Below the pieces are notes generated by a model that worked only from the letters and a program-made list of their open reading frames with translations, was not told the origin of the DNA and did not search any database. From Pirellula sp. SH-Sr6A (GTDB taxonomy: Bacteria > Planctomycetota > Planctomycetia > Pirellulales > Pirellulaceae), in assembly GCF_001610875.1 (NCBI RefSeq), contig NZ_CP011272.1:1221988-1285987 (forward strand): a DNA stretch of 64,000 bases, in the 5' to 3' direction. This document shows, piece by piece, positions 25,967 through 35,115 of the stretch (the first letter of the stretch is position 1; each line of letters opens with the position of its first letter). A program made the translations under genes and the position numbers.

Positions 25967-26391
25967 AGCTCGGATTTCCTATCGGTAATGAGACGGGCTA
26001 CTCCCCGACTCGCTTTGGTTTGTTCGCCTTCGCTTCCTTGCTCCGGCGGTCCGATACCCTACCAAACGGGACACGGCAGAGCCAAGCCAGATTTCCGTTC
26101 CAAGATCCCAATCCGAACTTTTTAGATAGCGAATCCACTCTGGACAGTTGGTATTTGCGAAAGCAGCGACTGCCTACCTTTTGGGCACCCGCCGAATCAC
26201 CCCTCCTTTTGGGGGGGATGCTTAGGTTTGTAGCAATGCCAGCTAATAGCCTTAAGCCCTTGCTGGCATTCAGTTTACGGGGATGGTATTGCCAGCAATC
26301 TCAAGATGGAGCGTTCCGTTCAAAACGAGCGGCGTCGCAAAGCCGCGGCGAGGAGCAAAAGCTACACGAAGTCGAAATCAAGGAGATTGGG
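25967..26391. promoter_or_regulatory. Divergent intergenic region with two hairpins
   Basis: 425 bases between rimI and the ribbon-helix-helix gene. It contains a near-palindrome at 26196-26219 (ATCACCCCTCC, TTTT, GGGGGGGAT) and a 9-bp perfect inverted repeat at 26235-26243 / 26262-26270 (AATGCCAGC and GCTGGCATT). A third CCAGC occurs at about 26290. No credible gene is present. The region should hold the promoters of both flanking genes. Whether the hairpins act as operators, an RNA element or an attenuator is unknown. Confidence 0.4.
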
Positions 26392-27186
26392 ATGAATTTT
26401 GAAGGAAACGCAGCCGGGAGATGGACCATGGTCGAGCAGGACGCAACTCGTGTATCCTCCTCCGAGCCAGCACAGCACCTTGCACCCAAGCCCCACACAG
26501 TCACTGCCAGCGCCTCCGCCGCCGGCCCTGCGACCGATGCGTCGCCGAAAAAACCAACCGACGAGATCGGCGAAAAACTAGCGGCTGAGATGAAAGTCTT
26601 TTCCCGGGTCCTCGAGGAACTCATGAGCACGCTCGACAGCGGCGCCTCGTACGAAGACCGCGTTCGGTTTGTCATGCAATCTGCCGCGGACCTGTTCGGG
26701 GTCGCCCCGACCTGGACCGCCTTCTACCGAGCCGTCCTGGGAGGTGAGGGGGTTTTGCGCAAGGCGATCACGGCGGGCGACGAAGCAACTCAGTTCGAGT
26801 GCTCGGAAGAACACTCCAAGCTTCTGTCGATGCTGACGACCCTGCGATCGAGAGATCTACCAGAAAACGATCCTTTCGAACCGCAGCGCATGATCACCGT
26901 CCGGATCCCCAAAAGCCTCCACGACGCGATCTGCCACGAAGCGAACGAACTGGCTGTCAGCGTGAACAAGCTCTGCATTTCGCGACTGCTGCAACGCGTC
27001 GACAAAACGATGATCCCATCGTCAAACCAAAAGCGACGCGGACGCCGCCCCGGAAGCGGCTCGAGCAAAGCAACCGGAGCCGACGACGAAACCGCATGCC
27101 GAACCACCGTCTACACGACCACTTCGAACGGACTGGAATCCCGAGGAACGGGACCTACCACCAACACCGACTCGATTTTCGAGTAG
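26392..27186 (+). CDS. HicB-like ribbon-helix-helix protein
   Basis: 264 residues from the ATG at 26392, which has AAGGAG six bases upstream; the open frame reaches 26020 but the early part has no site and looks non-coding. The N-terminal part is Ser/Ala/Pro-rich. Residues 65-150 form a helical region (LAAEMKVFSRVLEELMSTLD). The DNA-binding motif is at about 172-205, MITVRIPKSLHDAICHEANE then LAVSVNKLCISRLL, the ribbon-helix-helix of HicB/Arc-type regulators. A basic, Thr/Ser-rich tail follows. No HicA toxin gene is next to it, so a chromosomal regulator is more likely than an antitoxin. Confidence 0.7.
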   Translation: MNFEGNAAGRWTMVEQDATRVSSSEPAQHLAPKPHTVTASASAAGPATDASPKKPTDEIGEKLAAEMKVFSRVLEELMSTLDSGASYEDRVRFVMQSAADLFGVAPTWTAFYRAVLGGEGVLRKAITAGDEATQFECSEEHSKLLSMLTTLRSRDLPENDPFEPQRMITVRIPKSLHDAICHEANELAVSVNKLCISRLLQRVDKTMIPSSNQKRRGRRPGSGSSKATGADDETACRTTVYTTTSNGLESRGTGPTTNTDSIFE

Positions 27187-27210
27187 TTCGACATTGAACA
27201 AAGAATAAAA

Positions 27211-27580
27211 GCTGCGAGGGAGCTCGTAAGCCGGGTTCTGTTGCTTGCGCTGCGATCATTTATCTAGCGTGCCGATTGCTCGGCACGTCGAGCGACCTAC
27301 CCGAAAGCGACGAGCGTCGAGCCAACGCATGACCTTGCGGCCGGCTTCCTGTTTGGTCTTGCTCCGGATGGGGTTTGCCTAGCAACGGACGTCACCGCCC
27401 GCTCTGGTGGGCTCTTACCCCACCGTTTCACCCTTGCTGAGTCACCTCAGCGGTCTGCTCTCTGTTGCACTTTCCCTAGCCTTGCGGCCGGTCGACGTTA
27501 TCGACCATCCTGCTCTACGGAGCCCGGACTTTCCTCTTCGGTATTCCCGAAGCGATCGCATCCGCTCCCTCTCAGCCACC
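27211..27580 (-). ncRNA. rnpB: RNase P RNA, type A
   Basis: About 370 bases on the minus strand. The 5' end forms helix P1 with the 3' end: GCTGAGAGGGAGC (5') pairs with GCTCCCTCGCAGC (3'). The conserved core GAGGAAAGTCCGGGCTCC follows the first hairpin, and the 3' region carries CAGAACCCGGCTTACGAGC, the standard RNase P sequence. The RNA is the catalytic part of tRNA 5' end maturation. It lies downstream of, and in the same direction as, the DEAD-box helicase gene. Confidence 0.95.
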
Positions 27581-27610
27581 TTAGTAGACCAGTTCTTACC
27601 CGTTCCGCAA
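27581..27610 (-). promoter_or_regulatory. rnpB: Possible promoter of rnpB
   Basis: On the minus strand TTGCGG (27610-27605), an 18-base spacer and TACTAA (27586-27581) resemble a sigma-70 type promoter and end about five bases before the P1 helix. Both hexamers are imperfect. Confidence 0.4.
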
Positions 27611-27641
27611 CCGCTTCCCATGCAATAAAAACCAGGGAACA

Positions 27642-27704
27642 AAAAAGGTGCCACGCCTACCCGAAAAAGGTGCCACGCCTGAAACGAAAAGGCGTCACGC
27701 CTGC
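27642..27704. repeat. Three short palindromic tandem repeats
   Basis: Three copies of AAAAAGGTGCCACGCCT or a variant, spaced by four to six bases, between the DEAD-box gene and rnpB. The third reads AGGCGTCACGCCT, a perfect palindrome; the first two are imperfect. They may act as a terminator block or a dispersed repeat. Confidence 0.7.
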
Positions 27705-27776
27705 GACAACTGCCGCCATAGACGAACATGCACGGAATAGAACTGCAACTTAGTGTGCGGGCTCGCTCAGAAAGAA

Positions 27777-29477
27777 CTAGCGCGATCGACTTTGCGATCG
27801 GGCCTTCGGACCGCGAGATCGGGAGCCCGGAAGGGTCGAACCGGACCGCGACTTTCGACCACCGGCCGGCTTCGAAAAAGGACTTGCGTAGCCCGTGGAT
27901 GTCTTCGGCTTAATCTTCCGAACCTTGCCACTGAGCGTCCGCCTTCGCCCCACTTCTTCGTTCGACTTCGAAGCCGTCTCTCCTTTGCTTCGTCGACCAG
28001 TCCGCCCCTCTGGGTCCGATCGACTCGGCTGCTCAGTCCGAGCTTCGCGTCCACCCGCGGAAACGGAAACCTTGCTTCCCCGCCCCCCCTCGGTAGCGCG
28101 CGTCGAGAACTTCTTTCGTTCGACGCTAGCCTGCTCCTTCCCGACTGCCCCGGACTCCTGCCTAACCGAAGGCTTCTTTCCCGAGGCCCTTTTCGCCGCA
28201 GGCGACTGCTCCTTTCGAACTCCGCGCGAAGCAGACGAAGCGCGAGGCGTTCGGGTATGAATAGCTCGGGTTCGACCTCCCCCTTCGCGGCGCTCCAGCT
28301 GCCTCTTGGCGTCGCGCAATTCTTCGTCCTCGGCATCGACAGAATGGAAGGGGTGATCGCGATCGACATCGATCTTTTTACCGATTCGCTTTTCGATCTC
28401 AGCGAAGTAGGCGTACTCGTCTCCTTCGCACAGCGTGATACTTTCCCCTGCAGCACCAGCACGGGCTGTTCGGCCGATCCGGTGGACATAGCTATCCGGA
28501 TCATGCGGCACTTCGTAATTGATCACATGCGTAATGTCGTCGATGTCGATTCCACGCGCCGCGACATCGGTCGCGATCAGAACACGCACCTCCCCATCTC
28601 GAAACGCATGAAGCACCCGCTGCCGCGCGTTCTGGGACCGACCACCGTGAATTCCTTCTGCTGAAACCCCCGACTCGATCAGGGATTTGTACATGCGGTC
28701 CGCCCCATACTTGGTTCGCATAAACACCAGCACCCGTGCTCGCTGCGGATCGGTCAGCAGATGATCAAGCAGCTTGCGCTTGTTCGATTTGTCGACAAAC
28801 ATGACCCGCTGCTGCACGCGATCCGCTGTCGTGGCTGGAGGCGCAACCATCACGGTTTCATGATTGTGAAGCAGTGCGCTCGCAAGCGACTTGATGGGGG
28901 GCGGCATCGTAGCGGACAAAAATACGGACTGCTTCTCGCGAGGCAAAAGCCGGATGATACGCTGGATTTCGGGCATGAACCCCATATCCAACATCCGATC
29001 CGCTTCGTCGAGAATGAAGCACTCAATGCGCCCCAGATTGCAGTACTGCTGGTCTACCAAATCCATCAATCGCCCCGGCGTGGCCACCAGAACATGCACC
29101 CCTTGCGTGAGGGCGGCCACCTGAGGACGCTGCCCCACACCACCGTAAATACACGCATGCTTGACCCTCGTATTGCGGCCAATCGCATGCAAATTCTCCG
29201 AAATTTGAACGACGAGCTCCCGGGTTGGAGCGAGTATCAATCCGATCGGTTCAAAGGGATTGGGCCGCTTCTTGGCTACGTGGATCCGTTGCAACAGCGG
29301 TACGGCAAACGCAGCGGTTTTGCCTGTCCCTGTCTGTGCACAACCCAGCAGGTCGCACCCCGCCAAGAGGGGTGGAATCGCGCCGGCTTGAATCGGGGTG
29401 GGTGTCTCGTATCCGAGCGAACGAAGGGCGGATTGAATCTCAGAAATGATCGGCAGATCGGCAAATTGTACTGTCAC
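27777..29477 (-). CDS. DEAD-box RNA helicase (RhlE-like) with basic C-terminal tail
   Basis: About 566 residues from a GTG at 29477; the frame is open to a TTG at 29540. The helicase core shows the motifs in order: Q motif GYETPTPIQ, AQTGTGKT, PTRELV, TPGRL, DEAD (ILDEADRMLD), SAT (FLSATMP), then ARGIDI and HRIGRTAR. ATP-dependent RNA unwinding is the family function, in ribosome assembly or RNA turnover. Residues from about 400 onward are an Arg/Lys/Ser/Gly-rich extension with no fold, probably an RNA-binding tail. Downstream on the same strand is rnpB, after the palindromic repeats. Confidence 0.92.
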   Translation of the reverse strand: MTVQFADLPIISEIQSALRSLGYETPTPIQAGAIPPLLAGCDLLGCAQTGTGKTAAFAVPLLQRIHVAKKRPNPFEPIGLILAPTRELVVQISENLHAIGRNTRVKHACIYGGVGQRPQVAALTQGVHVLVATPGRLMDLVDQQYCNLGRIECFILDEADRMLDMGFMPEIQRIIRLLPREKQSVFLSATMPPPIKSLASALLHNHETVMVAPPATTADRVQQRVMFVDKSNKRKLLDHLLTDPQRARVLVFMRTKYGADRMYKSLIESGVSAEGIHGGRSQNARQRVLHAFRDGEVRVLIATDVAARGIDIDDITHVINYEVPHDPDSYVHRIGRTARAGAAGESITLCEGDEYAYFAEIEKRIGKKIDVDRDHPFHSVDAEDEELRDAKRQLERREGGGRTRAIHTRTPRASSASRGVRKEQSPAAKRASGKKPSVRQESGAVGKEQASVERKKFSTRATEGGRGSKVSVSAGGREARTEQPSRSDPEGRTGRRSKGETASKSNEEVGRRRTLSGKVRKIKPKTSTGYASPFSKPAGGRKSRSGSTLPGSRSRGPKARSQSRSR

Positions 29478-29683
29478 AAACCCCTCGGCGGTGCCTACGC
29501 TAACAAAGGCACCTTTTTCTAACTTTTCAATAAAATACAACCCTCAAGTGTATCCTCGGGACCTTGTTATCATAAGGTCAAAAGCGGTTAATTCTGTTGG
29601 CTCGGGACCAATACGCCCCTTACGATATACATTCGGCGCCCCACATTTTTGCCGATCCGCCGCACTCCCCACACCTATCTTCG

Positions 29684-31597
29684 ATGAACGTTCCTATGAC
29701 GAAATCCTCGATGGCTCCTTCGCTCTTCTTCCAAGCACTCACTTGGATCGCGCTCGGATGCTGCACGCTACTCCCCTCCGCCACCGCGATTTCCCAATCG
29801 ACCGAAGTGGTCCAATGGGAAAATGTCATTCGCCTTCACTACGACAAGGAGGAACGGATGATCCCTATGCGAGACGGGGTCTCCCTATTCACCGCCATCT
29901 ACACCCCCAAAGACAAATCGAAAACCTACCCCATTCTGATGAAAAGGACCCCCTACTCGTGTGCGCCCTACGGGCCAGATGCCTTTCCGGCTTCGCTGGG
30001 CCCAAGTGAGCATTTCATCCGAGCAGGGTATATCTTCGTGAATCAAGACGTTCGCGGTCGGTTCCTCTCCGAAGGAACTTTTGAGCAAGTCACTCCGCAT
30101 CTTCCCACCAAATCATCGCCGAAAGATGTCGACGAAAGCACTGACACGTACGACACCATTCAATGGCTGTTGGAACATGTCGAGGGAAACAACGGTCGAG
30201 TCGGCATGCACGGGATCTCCTACCCAGGCTTCTATTGCTCAGCAGGGATGATCAATGCCCACCCCGCCCTGCGCGCTGTCTCCCCACAAGCTCCCGTGGG
30301 GGACTGGTACTTTGACGATTTCCTTCATAACGGAGCCTTCTTTCTCGCCCATGCTTACCGTTGGCTCATGAACAATGCACAAGAGCGATCGGGCCCGACG
30401 ACCATCAAGCCGCCGAGTGGCTCTCTCCCCTCACTCGACGGATACCATCTCTTTCTCGAGGCTGGAACGATTCAAGAAATCAACAGCAGGTTCTTGAAGG
30501 GGCAAGTTCCGTTTTGGAATCAGATGATGGAACACCCCAATCGGGACGCGTTTTGGCAGAAACGAGCCATACTTCCTCACCTTCAAAACGTCGCACCTGC
30601 CGTCATGCTGGTGACCGGTTGGTATGACGCCGAAGACCTCTACGGCTCCTTCAAAACCTACCAAGCGATCGAGAAACAAAACCCCTCCGTGAACAACGTT
30701 CTCGTCGTCGGGCCCTGGATCCATGGGGGCTGGGCCTCTACCGACGGCGAAAAGCTCGGAAATATTCCCTTCGGGTCCAAGACGGCATCGTTTTATCGCT
30801 CCGAGATCGAGCTCCCGTTTTTCGAACGCAACCTCAAAGATGCCGACCACCCGAACTTGCCCGAAGCAACAGTCTTCGAAACCGGCGGGAATCGATGGCA
30901 AACCTTCGACGCTTGGCCTCCGAAAAAAGCTCAAGAGCAATCCTGGTTCTTCGGCGAAAACCAAGGCTTGTCCACAACACCTCCTCAAACTCAGGAAGAC
31001 AAAACCGGAGACTCCTACGTCAGCGATCCTGCCAAGCCGGTCCCCTACACGGAAACCATCACTCCCCGAATGACCGTAGAATACATGGTCGAGGATCAAC
31101 GATTCGCATCTAGACGCCCCGATGTCCTCGTCTACCAGTCCCCTGTTCTCGAGCAAGATGTTGTGGTCGCAGGCCCCATCGATGTCGAGTTGTGGGTCAC
31201 GACGACCGGTACCGACGGCGACTTCATTGTGAAGTTGATCGATGTGATGCCGGATGGCACGAACGCGGCCATTTTACCCAACTACCAAATGATGGTCCGA
31301 AGCGAAGTGATGCGAGGACGATTCCGCAATTCGTTTGAACATCCCGAACCCTTCGTCCCCAATGAACCGGCCATCGTTCGATTTGAACTGCAAGATGTGT
31401 TGCATCGATTCCAAAAAGGACACCGGATGATGGTGCAGATTCAAAGCACCTGGTTCCCACTCGTGGATCGAAATCCACAGAAGTTCATTCCGAACATCTT
31501 CCTCGCCGAACAGGACGATTTTCAACGAGCCACCTTTACCATTTTGCGTTCCCGAAAGCATCCCTCGGGAATTCGAATGCGAGTGCTCGCTCCGTAA
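29684..31597 (+). CDS. Secreted CocE/NonD-family hydrolase
   Basis: 637 residues from the ATG at 29684, which starts a signal peptide (LFFQALTWIALGCCTLLPSA). The N-terminal catalytic domain shows PMRDGVSLFTAIYTPKD, the oxyanion-region FVNQDVRGRF, the nucleophile GMHGISYPGFY (GxSxG), and a later VTGWYDAEDLY segment around the acid residue, with VVGPWIHGGW for the histidine. The C-terminal half is the beta-rich jelly roll of X-Pro dipeptidyl-peptidase/CocE proteins, from about residue 430 (FASRRPDVLVYQSPVLEQD). Reported activities in the family are ester hydrolysis and X-prolyl dipeptidase; the substrate here is not known. Convergent with recQ, nine bases apart. Confidence 0.87.
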   Translation: MNVPMTKSSMAPSLFFQALTWIALGCCTLLPSATAISQSTEVVQWENVIRLHYDKEERMIPMRDGVSLFTAIYTPKDKSKTYPILMKRTPYSCAPYGPDAFPASLGPSEHFIRAGYIFVNQDVRGRFLSEGTFEQVTPHLPTKSSPKDVDESTDTYDTIQWLLEHVEGNNGRVGMHGISYPGFYCSAGMINAHPALRAVSPQAPVGDWYFDDFLHNGAFFLAHAYRWLMNNAQERSGPTTIKPPSGSLPSLDGYHLFLEAGTIQEINSRFLKGQVPFWNQMMEHPNRDAFWQKRAILPHLQNVAPAVMLVTGWYDAEDLYGSFKTYQAIEKQNPSVNNVLVVGPWIHGGWASTDGEKLGNIPFGSKTASFYRSEIELPFFERNLKDADHPNLPEATVFETGGNRWQTFDAWPPKKAQEQSWFFGENQGLSTTPPQTQEDKTGDSYVSDPAKPVPYTETITPRMTVEYMVEDQRFASRRPDVLVYQSPVLEQDVVVAGPIDVELWVTTTGTDGDFIVKLIDVMPDGTNAAILPNYQMMVRSEVMRGRFRNSFEHPEPFVPNEPAIVRFELQDVLHRFQKGHRMMVQIQSTWFPLVDRNPQKFIPNIFLAEQDDFQRATFTILRSRKHPSGIRMRVLAP

Positions 31598-31606
31598 GCA
31601 AACGCG

Positions 31607-34441
31607 TTACTCAGTCTTCCAGCGCTTGGCAAACTCCCAGAGCCTGGGAAAGGAGGCGAAGGCAAGGGGTGGAACGACGGCGCGCCCATCGACTTCTCGA
31701 ATCGCGATCTGAGTACGCTTATCAAACAACTGCTCGATGGGGATTCGCTCTCCCACATCGAGAGCATCGCATAAATCTCCCAAGATCTGATCCGGCTGCT
31801 TGCCGCGTATAAGCGCGATCTCCCCCAATCGATATCCATGTTTGGCCAAGCGCACCGACCACTGCCAATCTTGGAACGTTCCAATCATCGGATCTCGCAC
31901 CTGGAGCGCATCCCGAAGTTCGCAGTCCGGCAACGCCACCTTGTCCGAACCAGCTGGAACTTGTGGCGATACGACTTCCACGGGCTTGGTCACTATCGAA
32001 TCCACCGAATCGGATGGGTGCAACGGCATGACGTCCTGAATCGATTCGTTTGCACAACCATTTTCCGCTAGATCCGCCGCATCGATTTCTGTCGCATCGA
32101 TTTCTGCGGGCATCGGTTTCGCCAGCGACACGGCAGATTGAGATTGATATCGAGCGCAGGGATGGACGATTTCGTCTGGCCAAACCCCGATACCATGAAG
32201 CATTTCCAATCCAGATGGGCTCACCGACACCGTCACCTTACCCGCCCTCAACTCGGTCAACAGCAATACCGACTTGTCCAAAAGCAGATCCAAAAAGCTC
32301 GATACATGGCTCTTCTTCCAATTCGCCAACAACCCAAACTCGGGTAGTCGCTGCAACCGAAGGCCTTGGATGGCACGATTATCAATACCGGAGAAAAACT
32401 GAGCGAGGATGGTTTTACTCAGATACCCATGGGTTCGTTCGATCGCACCAACTAGCTTGCGCAACAACTCCCGCGCATCTTCTTGTTCTGTGGGCGACGG
32501 CACGACTTCCCCTGCCGAGACCTTCGCTTTCTTGCTTACCTTCTCCGCTCGTGGCTTGGGTACCTTTTTATCGACGCCACCATCCCCCCGATCGGCAGGA
32601 CCCAGGCTAGCCGCTGTCTCCTTCGATGAAATGCCATTTGTCGTAGCCGCTGCGATGTCCAAGTGTTTGACCGGCTCGCTTGGCTTGACCGGCTTTGGGG
32701 CCAGTCGATCCACAGGGATCTTCGGCCACCCCGCTTTGCCTTGACAGCGATCGCAGATATTGCAATTCGCGGCAGACATATCTCCAAAGTACTGAAGAAT
32801 CGCCTTCTGCCGACAGCTGCGGCATTGGGCAAAGGCGACCATTTGATCGAGTTTCTCGTAATCCGATTTCTTGCGTGCATCGAGGGAAGCGTGATCGATG
32901 CGCAATTGATCGAACGGAACATCTCTCTTTCGAAAGTGAATCGCTCGCCCTCGAAACGGAGGAACATACTCGAATCCCGGCAGAGAACAGAGATCTCGCA
33001 GATGCCTGGAAAGAGTATCCCGTTCCATCTGCAACTGATTCATCAGCCAGCGAGGATTGATGTACACCGCTTCATCGCGTCGATCGCCGACCGCCTTTTC
33101 GATCGCGCGGAGAACACTCCGTTTCACCGTCGCATCTCGAGGCAAAAGGTCGACCAAGGTCGGTAACTGGCTTTGGATACGAACCATCGCCAATCCACCT
33201 GCGACCTCCAATCGCTCCAGCACATCGGTCCTCGCCAAGATCTGCAACGCGGAATTCACCGCTTCCGAAGTCGTCGGCGCATTCATCAACTCCTTGATCT
33301 GCTCCGCCGTCAGTTCGATCGGATCCTCCTCGCGCTGGAGCAAGAACTCGTACACCGACTGAAGCACCTCGCGGGAAGGATTGGCATTCTCAATAAAGAA
33401 TTCTTGGATGTATCGGTCTTGGGCGCTATAGAGAAGGACGCATTGCGAGGAGTGGCCATCTCGGCCCGCCCGCCCTGCTTCTTGATAGTAAGCCTCCAAT
33501 GTCCCGGGCATGTTGTAGTGGACGACATATCGCAAGTCCGATTTGTCGATCCCCATCCCAAAGGCGTTCGTGGCGACAATAGCCTCCAACTCTCCTCGCA
33601 TGAACTGATCTTGCACCAATTTTCGCTGCTCGGGCGCCAATCCGGCATGGTACGCCCCCACGCTCATCTTTCGCTCTTTGGCTAACAACTCCACGAGCGA
33701 CTCGCATCGCTTGCGCGTCGCGGCATAGATAATCCCACTGCCCGGACTCGTCTCGAGGAACTCCAGAAGCTTTTTGTCTTTCTCCCGGTCGCTGTGGACG
33801 GTCACCACTCCAAGAAATAGATTGTCGCGTGCAAAACCCGTGACGAAATGCTTCGCGACCTTTAGCTTGAGCGAGGCTACGATATCTTGACGAACTCTCG
33901 GCGTCGCAGTGGCCGTCAATGCAATTGTCTGGACCCCGCCGAGAAACTCACGAAACTTGCCCACACGCTGGTAATCGGGGCGAAAGTCGTGCCCCCACTC
34001 GCTGATGCAATGGGCTTCGTCAATAGCAAGCAGCTGCACCGGAGTCGACCGGATTGCGTCAAGAAAGGTAGGATTGCGAAGCCGCTCCGGCGCTACATAA
34101 AGAAGCCGATAATGCCCACCGGCAACCCTCTCCAATCGGTAGGCTTGCTCCGAGGGGCTCAGCGTGCTATTGATCAGGGTCGCCGTGATGCCCCGTTTGG
34201 TCAGCCCGTCGACTTGATCTTTCATCAAGGCAATGAGGGGGGAGACGACAATGGTCAACCCGGTGCGGACAAGGCTGGGTAACTGGTAGCAGAGACTTTT
34301 GCCACCACCCGTCGGCATAACACACAAGCAATCGTTACCAGCGATGACGTGGTCGATGACCTCGCGCTGGCCTCGCCGGAATTCCGCCATGCCGAACTGG
34401 TGCAATGCCTCTTGCAGGTCCAAGTTGACGGTGTTGCTCAT
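31607..34441 (-). CDS. recQ: ATP-dependent DNA helicase RecQ
   Basis: About 944 residues from the ATG at 34441. Motifs in order: PTGGGKSLCYQLP (Walker A), VVSPLIALMKDQ, DEAHCISEWGHDFRPDY, ATRKRCESLVELL, then ATNAFGMGIDKSDLRYVVHY and QEAGRAGRDG. A zinc-binding segment with four cysteines follows (CRSCRQ, then CNICDRCQG), then a winged helix-like part. Beyond residue about 600 the protein has a long Lys/Ala/Pro-rich linker and, near the end, LGEIALIRGKQPDQILGDL, which resembles an HTH_40 repeat. The tail is longer than in E. coli RecQ. Role: DNA repair and recombination. Confidence 0.92.
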   Translation of the reverse strand: MSNTVNLDLQEALHQFGMAEFRRGQREVIDHVIAGNDCLCVMPTGGGKSLCYQLPSLVRTGLTIVVSPLIALMKDQVDGLTKRGITATLINSTLSPSEQAYRLERVAGGHYRLLYVAPERLRNPTFLDAIRSTPVQLLAIDEAHCISEWGHDFRPDYQRVGKFREFLGGVQTIALTATATPRVRQDIVASLKLKVAKHFVTGFARDNLFLGVVTVHSDREKDKKLLEFLETSPGSGIIYAATRKRCESLVELLAKERKMSVGAYHAGLAPEQRKLVQDQFMRGELEAIVATNAFGMGIDKSDLRYVVHYNMPGTLEAYYQEAGRAGRDGHSSQCVLLYSAQDRYIQEFFIENANPSREVLQSVYEFLLQREEDPIELTAEQIKELMNAPTTSEAVNSALQILARTDVLERLEVAGGLAMVRIQSQLPTLVDLLPRDATVKRSVLRAIEKAVGDRRDEAVYINPRWLMNQLQMERDTLSRHLRDLCSLPGFEYVPPFRGRAIHFRKRDVPFDQLRIDHASLDARKKSDYEKLDQMVAFAQCRSCRQKAILQYFGDMSAANCNICDRCQGKAGWPKIPVDRLAPKPVKPSEPVKHLDIAAATTNGISSKETAASLGPADRGDGGVDKKVPKPRAEKVSKKAKVSAGEVVPSPTEQEDARELLRKLVGAIERTHGYLSKTILAQFFSGIDNRAIQGLRLQRLPEFGLLANWKKSHVSSFLDLLLDKSVLLLTELRAGKVTVSVSPSGLEMLHGIGVWPDEIVHPCARYQSQSAVSLAKPMPAEIDATEIDAADLAENGCANESIQDVMPLHPSDSVDSIVTKPVEVVSPQVPAGSDKVALPDCELRDALQVRDPMIGTFQDWQWSVRLAKHGYRLGEIALIRGKQPDQILGDLCDALDVGERIPIEQLFDKRTQIAIREVDGRAVVPPLAFASFPRLWEFAKRWKTE

Positions 34442-34589
34442 CACCAATCCATGCAGGGAATCGACGGTTCGGGCGAATCGAAAACACCATCGTCCGATGG
34501 GGGTTTTCAGCGGTGGGACACTCCCACCGATTTGCCCAGTTTACCGCAATCGCCGCCAATCCCAAAGACCCATCGATCGGGCGTAATGC

Positions 34590-34919
34590 TTAGCGCTGAG
34601 GCGCTGGCATGGGGCGAACCACTTCACCTGCCGAAGGGCTGGTTGCATAGGTCGATGGAGCACTGCCAATTGAAATCGGTTCTCCGACATAATCGGTCTC
34701 GTAAGCCCCGTATCCGGATGCAACGCCGTTTCCGCATGTGGTGCATCCCGGTGCAGGAGCCGCCGGTGCGCATCCAAGATCACATGGTTCACCGTAATTC
34801 GCGGGACCATGAATCCGATTGTGAAGACGGGTCAGAATATTCGGACGCCAGCCTTGGCCCGTCGTGCATCCAGCAAACGCCATAATGAAAGCGGCGTAGA
34901 GTATGGTAAGTTTCTTCAT
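34590..34919 (-). CDS. Small lipoprotein of unknown function
   Basis: 109 residues from an ATG at 34919 with GAGGATAAAGGG just upstream. A lipoprotein signal (KKLTILYAAFIMAFAGC, lipobox AFAGC) is clear. The mature part contains QGWRPNILTRLHNRIHG, then five further cysteines in CDLGCAPAAPAPGCTTC-like arrangement, then a Pro/Ser-rich end. I do not recognise the family. The cysteine spacing might bind a metal or form disulfides. Confidence 0.75.
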   Translation of the reverse strand: MKKLTILYAAFIMAFAGCTTGQGWRPNILTRLHNRIHGPANYGEPCDLGCAPAAPAPGCTTCGNGVASGYGAYETDYVGEPISIGSAPSTYATSPSAGEVVRPMPAPQR

Positions 34920-35115
34920 TCCCTTTATCCTCAATTCGATTGTGTCCAACCTGGTACACGAAAAAGCGAACAACTCTACGTCGCCGTTTCTACAAGGCAA
35001 ATTGAGCCGCCGGAATTTTCGAATTTATTCCAGATTTCCTAACCCTCCCAATCCAGTTCAAGTGCTAGAGTTTCGCACTGCTTCACGTTCGAACCTCCGT
35101 AGACGGGTCAGGATC

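Noticed and set aside
26392-27186. HicAB toxin-antitoxin pair
   Set aside because: The ribbon-helix-helix protein is too long and there is no small HicA-like gene on either side; rnpB follows directly.
27753-28664. Long plus-strand open frame of 303 codons opposite the DEAD-box helicase tail
   Set aside because: It is antisense to the basic, GC-rich helicase tail, which naturally leaves the other strand open; no ribosome site and no domain.
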